Shown: one piece after another, positions 1 through 8,240 of the stretch
Position numbering within the stretch: position 1 is the first letter of the stretch
How the letters are laid out: every line of letters begins with the position of its first letter
Source: Gemmataceae bacterium
GTDB lineage: Bacteria > Planctomycetota > Planctomycetia > Gemmatales > Gemmataceae
Length of the DNA stretch: 35,892 bases
NCBI GenBank assembly: GCA_009691845.1
Contig: SIAJ01000059.1
Coordinates: forward strand, 1-35,892
Direction of reading: 5' to 3'
Notes under the pieces: generated by a model
What the model was told of the DNA's origin: nothing
The model's input: the letters and a program-made list of their open reading frames with translations, nothing else
Database searches by the model: none
Translations under genes and position numbers: made by a program

Positions 1-26
1 TTCGTAAAGAACGCGAGGGGAAATAA

Positions 27-1493
27 ATGGCGTCCGCTCCGAGCACCGTCAAGGAGTTCTCCGATCTCATCATCCGTTCGCGGCTGCTGAGCGCGGAAGA
101 GTTGCAGTCCGCCACGAAGGAAACGAACAATCTGGACACCTTTCGCCGCTCGTTGATCGCGGGGAAGAAGCTTACGGAGTATCAGGCCGCGCTTCTGTCG
201 CGTGGCCACACGGATGGCTTCTTTCTTGGCCCCTATCGCATTCTGGAGTTGATTGCCAAGGGACGTTTGGCAGGCGTGTACAAGGCAGTTCATGAAACGG
301 GGCAGATCGTCGCGATCAAGGTGCTGCCATCCTCCAAGGCCAAGGATGCCGAAGTGCTGGCCCGCTTTCGCCGCGAGGCCCGCCTGCTCACGCAACTCGA
401 CCACCCGAACGTGGTGCGGGCCTTCCACGTCGGCGAAGCGCGGAACACGAACTACTTCGTGCTCGAATATCTCGACGGCGAGACACTCGAAGAAGTGCTC
501 GAACGATTGAAGAGGTTGCCGCCACTGGAAGCCGTCAGAATCGTCAATCAGGCCATGATCGGCTTGCAGCAGATCCACGAACGAGGCATGATTCACCGCG
601 ATTTGAATCCAGGCAATCTGATGCTCTTGGGAGATGGGCCAGCCGAGTGGGTGGTCAAGATTCTCGATATTGGCCTGGGAAAAGCGGTGTTTGACGAGAC
701 CAAAACTTCGCCCGTTGAAGATCCATCGCAACTCACCACCGATGGCGTACTGATCGGCACGTCGGAATACCTGGCGCCGGAACAGGCACGTAGTGCCCGC
801 ACGGCCGATATTCGTTGCGACATCTACTCGCTGGGCTGCGTGCTCTATCAGGCACTCACGGGACAGACCCCATTCCCGGACCAGAGCGTCTTGAACCAGG
901 TCATGCGCCATGCCACTGAGCCGCCCAAACCGCTGGCCGATTTGCTCACGCCCGTGCCAGACGGTTTGCAACACGTGATGAACTGGATGCTGGCAAAAGA
1001 CCCGGCCCAGCGATATGCCACGCCATTAAAGGGTGCCCAGGCGCTGAACATCTTCCTGAAGAACATCCCGGCCCCGCGGCCCGCACCTGCCGTCTCACCT
1101 GCCTATCAGCAATTCTTGAACAAGGGACACCACGACGAGGCAGAGAAGCCGGCACTTGGCTCCGCCAACATCCGCGTTGGCAAGCTGGAAACAACGGGAA
1201 AGAAACCCGAATCGAAAACTCACCGGCCGCTAAGGCCAGCAAGCGAGGTGCCCGTCGTCGCGACCATCGCTGTGGAACGCGTGTCCGTCGCGTTGCCGGA
1301 ACCGGCCGAGAGGAAACCCGACGATGAACCGCGTGGGCTGTTCGAGTGCGATCGCCGGGATGCCGTGATGGCCACGATGGGCGGGCTGCTCGTGGTGGTC
1401 GCGATCGCCGCCGGCTGGGGCCTCTCGAAAGCCTTGCGCCGTGGCCCACCAGCCGAACCAACGCCCGAAGCCAGCGTTCCGAAGGAGGACTGA
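27..1493 (+). CDS. Membrane-anchored Ser/Thr protein kinase with degenerate motifs
   Basis: 488 aa. An N-terminal extension of about 65 residues is followed by a Hanks-type kinase domain (about 68-350), a low-complexity linker, and one membrane segment near residues 450-468 with a short charged tail, so the kinase domain probably faces the cytoplasm. Visible motifs are AIKVL (Lys98), the catalytic loop HRDLNPGN (Asp182), DIG at 204-206 in place of DFG, and an APE-like LAPEQ. Oddities: the glycine-rich loop is IAKGRLAGVYKA, lacking the usual GxGxxG spacing, and the catalytic-loop Lys (HRDLKP) is Asn184. Activity may be reduced or altered. The start follows AGGGG at good spacing. The stop overlaps the start of the Rieske gene (TGATG), so the two are probably translationally coupled. 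The family is certain; the signal sensed and the targets are unknown. Confidence 0.9.
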   Translation: MASAPSTVKEFSDLIIRSRLLSAEELQSATKETNNLDTFRRSLIAGKKLTEYQAALLSRGHTDGFFLGPYRILELIAKGRLAGVYKAVHETGQIVAIKVLPSSKAKDAEVLARFRREARLLTQLDHPNVVRAFHVGEARNTNYFVLEYLDGETLEEVLERLKRLPPLEAVRIVNQAMIGLQQIHERGMIHRDLNPGNLMLLGDGPAEWVVKILDIGLGKAVFDETKTSPVEDPSQLTTDGVLIGTSEYLAPEQARSARTADIRCDIYSLGCVLYQALTGQTPFPDQSVLNQVMRHATEPPKPLADLLTPVPDGLQHVMNWMLAKDPAQRYATPLKGAQALNIFLKNIPAPRPAPAVSPAYQQFLNKGHHDEAEKPALGSANIRVGKLETTGKKPESKTHRPLRPASEVPVVATIAVERVSVALPEPAERKPDDEPRGLFECDRRDAVMATMGGLLVVVAIAAGWGLSKALRRGPPAEPTPEASVPKED

Positions 1494-2626
1494 TGCGACT
1501 CTCGCTTGCCGACGAACTGCGTCGATTCGACGCGACAAAGCCGCTCGCCTCGGCCCGCACGATTCCGAATACTTGGTACATGTCGCCCGATATCGCCGAC
1601 CTGGAGCGTACTGCCATCTTCGGTTCAAGCTGGCAAATGGTCGGCCGCCTGGAACAAGTCGCGAAGCCGGGGGCGTTCCTCACGGCCGACATCGCCGGCG
1701 AACCAGTTCTCGTCGTTCGCGGCGAGGACAGCGTGCTGCGGGCGTTCTTCAACGTCTGCCGGCATCGGGCGGCCCCGCTCTTGAACGAGCCATGCGGAAT
1801 CGTGACCAAGCTTCGTTGTCGCTACCATGGCTGGACCTACGACCTGGCCGGCAAGCTGCGTGGCACGCCGGAGTTCGACGGCGTGGCCGAGTTTCAGAAG
1901 GAAGATAACGGATTGGTGCCGCTGGCTGTTGCGACCTGGGGCCCATTCGTTTGGGTACATCTCGATTCGCCTCAACAATCGTTAGAAGCGTTTCTCACGC
2001 CAATGCCCGCGTGGTCGGCAGGGAAGTTGGAGAGTTTACGATTCGCCCGCCGTGTCCAATACGAACTGGCCTGCAACTGGAAGGTGTACGTCGATAACTA
2101 TCTCGACGGCGGCTATCACGTGAACACCGTACACCCCGCACTCGCAGGCGTGTTGGATTACAGCGGCTACAAGACCACGTTGCACGCGAACTGCAGCGTG
2201 CAAACCAGCCCGATGAAGCCCGGCGATCCGAACGACCCGGCCACGCGAACGCGGACCGGCACCGAGGCCGCATACTGGTGGATGTTTCCGAACTTCATGC
2301 TGAATGCGTATTCGGGCGTGATGGATACGAATCTCGTGCTGCCGCTGGGCCCCAATCGCTGCAAGGTGATCTTCGACTACTTCTTCGCGGAGGGCACGCC
2401 AGACGATTTCATCGATCAAAGCGTATCCGTCGCTCATCAGGTTCAAATCGAAGACGTTGGCATCTGCGAGGAAGTGCAACACGGATTAAATAGTCGCTCG
2501 TACACCGTTGGACGCTTCAGTGTGAAACGCGAAGCAGGCGGGCATCACTTTCACCAGATGCTGGCAGGGCGTTTACTCCCCGTTCCCCAAGAGGGAAGTG
2601 GCAAAGACTGCCTCCACGTCAAGTAA
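1493..2626 (+). CDS. Rieske [2Fe-2S] aromatic-ring-hydroxylating oxygenase alpha-subunit-like protein
   Basis: 377 aa from the ATG that overlaps the kinase stop, preceded by a strong GGAGG. The N-terminal Rieske domain has Cys89-x-His91 and Cys109-x2-His112 (motifs CRH and CRYHGW) that bind the 2Fe-2S cluster. The C-terminal catalytic domain has the mononuclear-iron motif DGGYHVNTVHP (His209, His214) and an acidic ligand candidate near Asp321 in EDVGICEEVQ. This layout resembles choline, carnitine or phenylpropionate monooxygenase alpha subunits, which hydroxylate or demethylate small substrates using electrons from a separate reductase. No reductase gene lies nearby, so the substrate cannot be named. 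The stop overlaps, tail to tail, the 3' end of the decayed gene on the other strand. Confidence 0.9.
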   Translation: MRLSLADELRRFDATKPLASARTIPNTWYMSPDIADLERTAIFGSSWQMVGRLEQVAKPGAFLTADIAGEPVLVVRGEDSVLRAFFNVCRHRAAPLLNEPCGIVTKLRCRYHGWTYDLAGKLRGTPEFDGVAEFQKEDNGLVPLAVATWGPFVWVHLDSPQQSLEAFLTPMPAWSAGKLESLRFARRVQYELACNWKVYVDNYLDGGYHVNTVHPALAGVLDYSGYKTTLHANCSVQTSPMKPGDPNDPATRTRTGTEAAYWWMFPNFMLNAYSGVMDTNLVLPLGPNRCKVIFDYFFAEGTPDDFIDQSVSVAHQVQIEDVGICEEVQHGLNSRSYTVGRFSVKREAGGHHFHQMLAGRLLPVPQEGSGKDCLHVK

Positions 2627-3633
2627 CACTCGCCTTGAGCTGATGCTGCCCGTAGACGACCAGTACGCAGAAGATCAGGAACGGCACAAAGGCCACCAAG
2701 ACTCGTTTCAAGCCTGTCAGCGAAGTGAAATGATCCAGGACTTCGAGAAACGGCAACACGAATAAGTGACCGGTGTAAAGAACGAGCTACTCAGGAATTC
2801 CAGTGCCGCGAGTGTGACGACGGCCAGTGCTCCGAAGTGCAGGAAGTACCACGCCCGCGGTGGAATTATCATTTCGCCGGCAATGATGCGGGGCAGATCG
2901 TATTCGCCGAGGGACCAGCCCAGGCCGCCCCGAACGCAGAGAGCAGGCATCCGCCGATGAGCAATTTCCACAGATAGGGTCCTTCGCGGCCAGCACTGTG
3001 CAACTCGCGCAAACGCAGTCCAATGGGCACGGCCAGGAGGGTTGTTCCCGTGAACTGAAGGTATCCGTAATCACCCGAGAGCAACCACATGCGGACGAAT
3101 TCGGAGAGTAAATGTTCGCCTCTCGGCCACTGTTGATAGCCGACCGTGCCGACGAGCGAACGAGCCAGCGGAGCCAGAACGGTAAGAGCGCGAGAGCCAG
3201 TGCATAAAAGAGCAAAACGGAATAGAGAGCGAAGGCCGATTCCCAGGTCGTGGAATTGTCACGCACGGACGGACGAATCCATTGCGGCACGGTGATGAGG
3301 ACCGAGCAGAACAGAACAAGAAGTGCCCGACGCTAAAGCCGGCGCGAAGTGCCGGCCGCTTCACCGCGAAGGAACCTCGGCAAGAACACGAAGCCAACCG
3401 TGATGCCAAATACCGCGACGAGCATTGGCGTCGCGGATCGCCCGAACCGGAGCACCGGATCAGCAAAGCGGCATCAACTTCGGAAGCTGGATGAACACGC
3501 CCGGCGCGAAATGGAACACCATCATGGGGAGAATCGCCACGGCGCGGGCCTGGTCGAGCCCGAATAGACGCGTGCTCTTGGTTTTCGATACGTGAGCGGT
3601 AGCGGACTCCACGACCCAATCTTTACCTCCCAT
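2619..3633 (-). pseudogene. OpgC/acyltransferase-3-like membrane protein, multiply frameshifted
   Basis: Reading the minus strand from an ATG at 3633 gives MGGKDWVVESAT, then RLFGLDQARAVAIL, a start typical of multi-pass acyltransferase-3/OpgC/DUF1624-type proteins. The coherent protein then moves between frames. DPVLRFGRSATPMLVAVFG follows a stop near 3475. A TAG interrupts the frame near 3335, after which RALLVLFCSVLITVPQWIRP continues. Further frame changes occur near 3150 (SLVGTVGYQQWPRGEHLL), near 2945 (GGLGWSLGEYDLPRIIAGEM) and near 2770 (LYTGHLFVLPFLEVLDHF). The last segment ends with a stop at 2619. The summed product is about 335 residues with many hydrophobic helices. At least four frameshifts plus a nonsense codon, amid intact neighbours, argue for real decay rather than read error. 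The exact family is uncertain. Confidence 0.7.
3338..3356. repeat. Small palindromic repeat inside the pseudogene
   Basis: GCCGGC at 3338-3343 and GCCGGC at 3351-3356 flank a 7-base loop (GCGAAGT), preceded by ACGCTAAA at 3330-3337. On the minus strand the flank reads TTTAGCGT and supplies the in-frame TAG of the acyltransferase pseudogene. The same 8 bases begin the palindrome at 22673. This fits insertion of a short palindromic element into the gene, although GCCGGC alone is common in GC-rich DNA. Confidence 0.4.
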
Positions 3634-3667
3634 GCCCCCAGGCGGTAATGGATTCGGTCGAAGTTCT

Positions 3668-4333
3668 TTAATTTGAGTAGGCCGAGAGATCGATCATGCC
3701 CGCATCTCGAAAGGCATTGCGTCGTTCCTGGCACTTGTTGCACTGGCCGCAATGTCGTTCATCGACGGGACTGATGCAAGAAAAACTGTACTGGAGGGGG
3801 AGTTCGCGACCAAGATGCATCACATCCGTTTTGTGCATTTGGACGAATGGGGTCCAGATCCGAACCGACCCGCCAACCGCTCGATTAACGAGGGCCTCGC
3901 AAGCGGAGAAGAAACCAGGCGTCGCATCGGGGAACGGATTCGAGCCAAGAACGCCCAGTGCCACGGCCGACACACCGTGCAGATGGCACCAGAGCATCGA
4001 CTTGGTCAACAGCAGCACGTTGCGGCCGGGCAGAAAAACCGCTTCGTCCGGCGTGTCCGCACCCGGCACGTTGCAGCCGGTGACGCTCCAGTGATTCGCA
4101 TCCAGGTCGGACACCGGCACATCGAGAATCGTTAACGGCTGAAGGGCTGGCCGTTCGAGAGCTACGAGGAACCGCCGAGTGTGTTTCAATTCGACGGCTT
4201 CCCAGTGCAGGCCACAGCGAACGTAAAGGGGAAAGACCTTGGCCGAGGTCTGTAAGGCCGCACCCAGCAGGATGGCACTATCGAGCCCGCCGCTCATCAA
4301 GACGGCCACAGAATCCGCGTGCGTGAAATGCAT
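3668..4333 (-). CDS. queC: 7-cyano-7-deazaguanine synthase (QueC-like)
   Basis: 221 aa from ATG 4333; a GTG at 4354 would add seven residues but lies inside a hairpin. The PP-loop ATP pyrophosphatase motif SGGLDSA is at residues 14-20. The C-terminus has the QueC zinc-binding cysteine array, with Cys in CISPVDERHCGQCNKC. QueC converts 7-carboxy-7-deazaguanine to preQ0 using ATP and ammonia, in the pathway to queuosine and other 7-deazaguanines. Length is close to the family norm (about 220-230). It lies downstream of a pteridine-reductase-like SDR on the same strand, with a hairpin between them. No queD, queE or queF is in this window. QueC-like proteins of unknown substrate exist, so the exact product is slightly uncertain. 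Confidence 0.85.
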   Translation of the reverse strand: MHFTHADSVAVLMSGGLDSAILLGAALQTSAKVFPLYVRCGLHWEAVELKHTRRFLVALERPALQPLTILDVPVSDLDANHWSVTGCNVPGADTPDEAVFLPGRNVLLLTKSMLWCHLHGVSAVALGVLGSNPFPDATPGFFSACEALVNRAVGGSVRIWTPFVQMHKTDVMHLGRELPLQYSFSCISPVDERHCGQCNKCQERRNAFRDAGMIDLSAYSN

Positions 4334-4346
4334 GTGGTTTATCGTA

Positions 4347-4369
4347 GTCGGCACACTCCGTGTGCCGAC
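4347..4369. repeat. Perfect 10-bp hairpin between the SDR and queC
   Basis: Left arm GTCGGCACAC (4347-4356), loop TCC, right arm GTGTGCCGAC (4360-4369). On the plus strand it is followed by CGTTTTT; on the transcribed minus strand the U-run is missing. It overlaps the possible GTG start of queC. It could be a dispersed palindromic element or a structure affecting queC translation. Confidence 0.6.
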
Positions 4370-4375
4370 CGTTTT

Positions 4376-5131
4376 TCAGTGCGAGTCCGCCGCATAAATG
4401 GATCGCCCGCCATCGACCGGCAAGCAAACGCCGTTCACGAAATCGTTATCCACGAAAAACAGCACGGTTTGAGCGATGTGCTGCGGGCTCCCTTCGCGCT
4501 TGACGAGCGTGCCACGAATCGACTGCTCGCGTTCCTCGGCGGGAAGATCGGGAGGCAGCATCACCGGGCCGGGCAGGATGCAATTCACGCGAATGGCGGG
4601 ATTTCTCGTGCCGAGTTCGACAGCCAGCGACCGCGACAGCGTCGGAATCGCCCCCTTCGAGGGGAAGTAGCCCGCATAGTCGAGGTACGGGCGACTGACC
4701 GCCCAGTCGCCGAGAGTGACGATGCAGCCCCCGCTCGGCTGCTTCACCATGGCCAGGCCTACTTGCTGAACACACAAGAACGTGGCGACGGTGTTGGCCT
4801 CGAAATGCTCGCGGACATCGGCGGCCGTGGTCTCTTCCAGTTTCTTGCGATTCCAGGCACCAGCACAGGTGGCCAGCACATCGATCTGGCCGAACCGCAT
4901 GACGGTTTCTTCGACCATCGCTTTCACAGCCTGGTCGTTCGTCAGATCAACCTGAGGGGCGATCACCTCGATACCGCGAGAACGAAAATGCTCGACCGCT
5001 TCCGTGCCCGCTTTCCGCGATGGCAGGACCAGACGATAACCCCGACCGGCCAATGCTTCCGCGACGTGCCAGCCAAGCCGCCGATTGGCGGCGCCGGTTA
5101 CGATTGCGACTTTGGAATGGGTGTTTGCCAT
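4376..5131 (-). CDS. Pteridine-reductase-type short-chain dehydrogenase
   Basis: 251 aa from ATG 5131 (MANTHSKVAIVTGAA). The Rossmann nucleotide-binding motif TGAANRRLG is at about 12-20. The active site has Asp142, Tyr155 and Lys159 (GDWAV...GYFPSK). An Asp replaces the usual catalytic Ser exactly 13 residues before the Tyr, the arrangement known in PTR1 pteridine reductases (Asp-Tyr-Lys). The N-terminal motif TGAA-x-RLG also matches that group. Such enzymes reduce pterins or folates with NADPH. The family is clear. The pterin substrate is inferred from the catalytic pattern and from the adjacent queC, whose pathway passes through a tetrahydropterin. Other SDRs with non-canonical triads remain possible. 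An upstream ATG at 5161 is less likely because it would overlap the hairpin after the DsbD-like gene. Confidence 0.85.
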   Translation of the reverse strand: MANTHSKVAIVTGAANRRLGWHVAEALAGRGYRLVLPSRKAGTEAVEHFRSRGIEVIAPQVDLTNDQAVKAMVEETVMRFGQIDVLATCAGAWNRKKLEETTAADVREHFEANTVATFLCVQQVGLAMVKQPSGGCIVTLGDWAVSRPYLDYAGYFPSKGAIPTLSRSLAVELGTRNPAIRVNCILPGPVMLPPDLPAEEREQSIRGTLVKREGSPQHIAQTVLFFVDNDFVNGVCLPVDGGRSIYAADSH

Positions 5132-5154
5132 GTTGGGATACCTCAAAACTTGGA

Positions 5155-5176
5155 ACGCCAATCTCCCGATTGGCGT
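5155..5176 (-). terminator. Hairpin terminator after the DsbD-like gene
   Basis: On the minus strand ACGCCAATC, loop GGGA, GATTGGCGT form a perfect 9-bp stem starting about 16 bases after the DsbD-like stop. It is followed by TCCAAGTTTTG, a weak U-rich tract. It lies just before the SDR start and may separate the redox genes from the SDR-queC pair, or attenuate read-through. Confidence 0.6.
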
Positions 5177-5191
5177 GGCTTACATCGTCAA

Positions 5192-7336
5192 TCAGGGGGC
5201 TGGGGTTCGGGCTTCGCCTACACGCGACTTCAGCCCATTCTTGAGGAACTCGATGAAGGCGGCCTCGTTGTTGATTTTGCTTTCGAAATAAACGGCGACA
5301 ACGTTGGCTTTTCCTCCAGCTTCCGGCTTGAGGAGTGCGTAGAGGGGCAGCCGTTCGTCCCGGAAATAATCGCGCTGGAAGCGGAGATTCACGCTCGCAT
5401 CGTCCTCGCGCTTGTCCAGAGCAGGTGCCGATTCGTAAATGGATTCCGGCACCGTGTCCGTGTAGAGCTGAACAAGCCGATATCGCTTGAGCAAGTTGCG
5501 TACTTCGGGTTTTGGAAACACCGATTTCTCGTTCAGCCGGCAGTTCGTGCAGGTCACGCCCGTAAAGTCCACGAACACCAACTCGTTGTTTTCCTGAGCC
5601 GCGATCAGGCTGCGTCTGAGATCTCCGGAGCCTTCGAGATGCTGGCCAAGTTCCGGCAGGAGGAAGGCATCAACCCATGAATAGACGATCCCGCCAGGAC
5701 GGTTGCGTGACTCGCCGGTTGAGAACATGGCGGGCACCAGATAAACCGCCATCGCGAGGGAGAACATCCCAAAGAGCATTCGGGGCGGGCTGAGATGTTC
5801 GAGCGTGCCGTGGTCGTGGGGCAAACGATAGACTCCAAGCAAGTAGAGCCCGAGCGCGACGAGAATTGCCACCCACAATCCGAGCACGATGTCGTAGGAG
5901 AATAGGGCGGGTTGATCGAGCCAGCGAAGCTCTGCAGTGCGAAAGAACTTCAAGGCGGCGGCAAATTCCAGGAAACCCATCACGACTTTGACGGTGTTCA
6001 GCCAGCCGCCGCTCTTGGGCAGCTTCTTCATGAGGGTTGGAAACAGAGCCAGCAGGAAGAACGGGGCTGCGAAACTAACCGCAAACATCAACGCACCGCA
6101 AGCGAGTTGCATACGGCTGTAATTGCCGGAGGCAGACAGGCCGGCAAACCCACCGAGGAATGGAGCCACGCAAGTAAAACTAATCAGGCTGAATGTTAAC
6201 CCCATGAATACGGTGCCGACGTACCCTCCCCCTTCGCGATTCGCTGTGAAATTCACCAGACTGGTCGGGACGGTGATGTCGTACATGCCGAACAGGCTGA
6301 ATGCGAACACAACAAATAGAAGCCCGAGGCCGACATTCATCCACGGGTTGATCGAGAGTGAGCGGAACACTTCCAGGAGCATCATGGCCGAGACACCCAG
6401 TACGACCACAATAGTCAGCGCATAGACGGCGGCCTGGATAACGGGATTGGTTCCTTGTTTCTCCGACTGCTTCAAGAAAACGCTGACGGTGATTGGAACC
6501 ATCGGGAATACGCAGGGAGTGAGCAGAGTGATGATTCCCCACATTGCTGCGGTGAGTAGGAACCGGCCGAAGCCCGTGCCCTGGGATCCGCCGACCGTTA
6601 CTTCTGGCGGAACGGGATGATCGAGTACCGACATCAACTGCTTTTCGTAGTCAGGAGACGCCGCGAGTTTGATCGCCTGCGAAGAGTTGGGCGTCGTTTT
6701 CTCGTTGCTGGGCCCGACAGGAACCAGATGTTTCGGTTCGACCGGCGGCAGCGGCACCTTGGCGCGACTGGCGATTTCGGCTTCGACCTTGGCGCGATAC
6801 TTTTCCTCGACGTCGACCCGCTCGCCGGCAACCTTCAAAGTGGCTTCAACCGGAATGTTTCGCGGCGACAGACAAAACTCGTCGTTCTTGTCAGCCTTGC
6901 AAATCAAGGGGCGGAATTTCTTCAGCGCGATCTTGGATTCACCCAATGCAGCGAACGGCGAGACCACCGCTTTGAATTCCCAGATCGCACCATCCTGGTA
7001 ATAGGTCAATGCGCCAATCGCAGTCGTCTTGGTTTTCGAGTTCGGGGGGTCCATCACCGGTTCGACGAAAATCAGGTCTCCCGTTGTCGGCAGTTCGATG
7101 GAAGTCTTGGACGTCTCATTTCGAGGGTCGGGCTGGACAGTGGGATGAGTGTAAAACGGTGGACGGAGCTTAACAATCAATTTGTAAGTAACAGTCTGTC
7201 CCGGCCTTGCCTCTGCCGGCTCGATGCGACCTTCAATCGATTCGACCGCGTCCTGAAACGAAACGCGCTGGCCGAATGCTTCCGAACTCGCACCCAGCCA
7301 AAGCATTAGCGGAACAAACAGGAAGAGGCGCTTCAT
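5192..7336 (-). CDS. DsbD-like thiol:disulfide interchange protein
   Basis: 714 aa from ATG 7336 (an ATG two codons upstream is also possible). A signal peptide (MKRLFLFVPLMLWLGASSEAFG) leads into a periplasmic DsbD-alpha-type domain (about 30-190) with Cys in FRPLICKADKNDEFC. The central multi-helix membrane domain carries the conserved cysteines of LTPCVFPM and FTCVAPFLGG. A C-terminal thioredoxin-like domain has CTNC at 596-599. This is the alpha-beta-gamma layout of DsbD, which passes electrons from cytoplasmic thioredoxin across the membrane to envelope thiol proteins. It is longer than the E. coli protein (565 aa). Its alpha domain is paralogous to the separate protein at 8241-8795 (PAEA, PGQTVT, and the ICxAD/VCDDD cysteine region). 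It is the last gene of a redox-themed run. Confidence 0.9.
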   Translation of the reverse strand: MKRLFLFVPLMLWLGASSEAFGQRVSFQDAVESIEGRIEPAEARPGQTVTYKLIVKLRPPFYTHPTVQPDPRNETSKTSIELPTTGDLIFVEPVMDPPNSKTKTTAIGALTYYQDGAIWEFKAVVSPFAALGESKIALKKFRPLICKADKNDEFCLSPRNIPVEATLKVAGERVDVEEKYRAKVEAEIASRAKVPLPPVEPKHLVPVGPSNEKTTPNSSQAIKLAASPDYEKQLMSVLDHPVPPEVTVGGSQGTGFGRFLLTAAMWGIITLLTPCVFPMVPITVSVFLKQSEKQGTNPVIQAAVYALTIVVVLGVSAMMLLEVFRSLSINPWMNVGLGLLFVVFAFSLFGMYDITVPTSLVNFTANREGGGYVGTVFMGLTFSLISFTCVAPFLGGFAGLSASGNYSRMQLACGALMFAVSFAAPFFLLALFPTLMKKLPKSGGWLNTVKVVMGFLEFAAALKFFRTAELRWLDQPALFSYDIVLGLWVAILVALGLYLLGVYRLPHDHGTLEHLSPPRMLFGMFSLAMAVYLVPAMFSTGESRNRPGGIVYSWVDAFLLPELGQHLEGSGDLRRSLIAAQENNELVFVDFTGVTCTNCRLNEKSVFPKPEVRNLLKRYRLVQLYTDTVPESIYESAPALDKREDDASVNLRFQRDYFRDERLPLYALLKPEAGGKANVVAVYFESKINNEAAFIEFLKNGLKSRVGEARTPAP

Positions 7337-7456
7337 AGCCATCCACGGAAGCGGGGGGAAACGGGCGGGACCCGGATGGCCACGTGGCGATCCGGGTCCA
7401 GTACATGATACCATTTGGATCGGACTCGTCTTACTCCGTTTCTGAGTCCCGATACC

Positions 7457-7700
7457 TCATCTCACCCGGAGGGTGTATTTTTCGTTCGCTCCCAGCGAGT
7501 CCATAAATTCGAGCCGGCTGGTGCCTTGGGCCAGCGTGCGGATCACGATCCATCTGTGGTCCAGCGGATTGAGCGTGATCAACGACTTTCGAATCTGAGC
7601 TCACAAACGATTTGATCTGCATACTGCTGGCCATCGCGTAACGAGTCGTCGAGCCGATTTGGAGATCGATGTTTGAAGCGAGTGCCTTTGGCAGAGGCAT
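7457..7700 (-). pseudogene. Frameshifted remnant resembling the pilus-assembly/secretin N-terminal domain (PF13629-like)
   Basis: Minus-strand frame one gives ASNIDLQIGSTTRYAMASS and MQIKSFVSSDSK. After a frame change near 7590 the reading continues as SLITLNPLDHRWIVIRTLAQ, then GTSRLEFMDSLGANEKYTLR, and stops at 7457. The joined reading has the pattern of the short beta domain found at the start of secretin-like proteins (a small-residue strand, then P..., G.T.L...D..G...Y.VRV). A glycine-rich stretch precedes it. The domain name is inferred from pattern only. It sits between the DUF4177-like gene and the DsbD-like gene on the same strand. Confidence 0.4.
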
Positions 7701-7748
7701 GCCAAGATTACCCGCCCGACCTCCTCCACTGCTGCCGCGGCGTTGCCA

Positions 7749-8147
7749 CTACTTCGGTGGATTGAGGTCTTTGATTGGTGGGATGCCTGGCAGGCCCGTA
7801 GGCGGAACTAAAGGCCTGGCTCCCGGAATACCGATGGCCGGAGGCACTGCCACGCCAGGAATGAGCATCGGCATGGCTCCGGACTGAGCTTTCTTGAAGA
7901 TCAGTTCATCGCCATCCGGAATCAGGCCGACGTATTCCCAGCCGTCCTTGCCACGTTCCTTGAGCAGCTTTTTGAATGCGTCGGTCCCGCGTGGCTTGGT
8001 GACGAACTCGTACTCGAACTTCTGGGCGAAGGGACTCGACGGCGCGATTGCCGCCGGAGGCGGCGGCGGTGGTAGCGGAGGTACTTGAGCTTGTAAGGTC
8101 GAAACTTGTGCGATGGCAAAAACAATCGCCAAAATGATTCGGGTCAT
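7749..8147 (-). CDS. Small secreted proline-rich protein with DUF4177-like core
   Basis: 132 aa from ATG 8147, with AGGGAGAG upstream. The signal peptide is MTRIILAIVFAIAQVSTLQA, followed by a proline run and then a core (about 40-85) reading FEYEFVTKP...LLKERGKDGWEYVGL...LIFKK. That is the DUF4177 pattern (YEY...ELGxxGWELV...FKR). The C-terminal 45 residues are rich in Pro, Gly, Ile and Val. The function is unknown; the protein should be exported. It lies about 90 bases downstream of the DsbD-alpha-like gene on the same strand, so it may share its transcript. The DUF assignment is by eye. Confidence 0.7.
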   Translation of the reverse strand: MTRIILAIVFAIAQVSTLQAQVPPLPPPPPPAAIAPSSPFAQKFEYEFVTKPRGTDAFKKLLKERGKDGWEYVGLIPDGDELIFKKAQSGAMPMLIPGVAVPPAIGIPGARPLVPPTGLPGIPPIKDLNPPK

Positions 8148-8240
8148 CGGCTCTCCCTTCGCCCGAGTGGGCGACTCACGCAGGCCGAAGCGTAAGCGAG
8201 AAGACACGAAACTACTTGCTTACACTTCTAGTATGGGGCG

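Noticed and set aside
946..1809. Minus-strand open frame of 287 codons
   Set aside because: It is antisense to the kinase and Rieske genes; Arg/Pro/Ser-rich composition without domains.
4319..5680. Plus-strand open frame of 453 codons
   Set aside because: It is antisense to the SDR and the DsbD-like gene and has no family resemblance.
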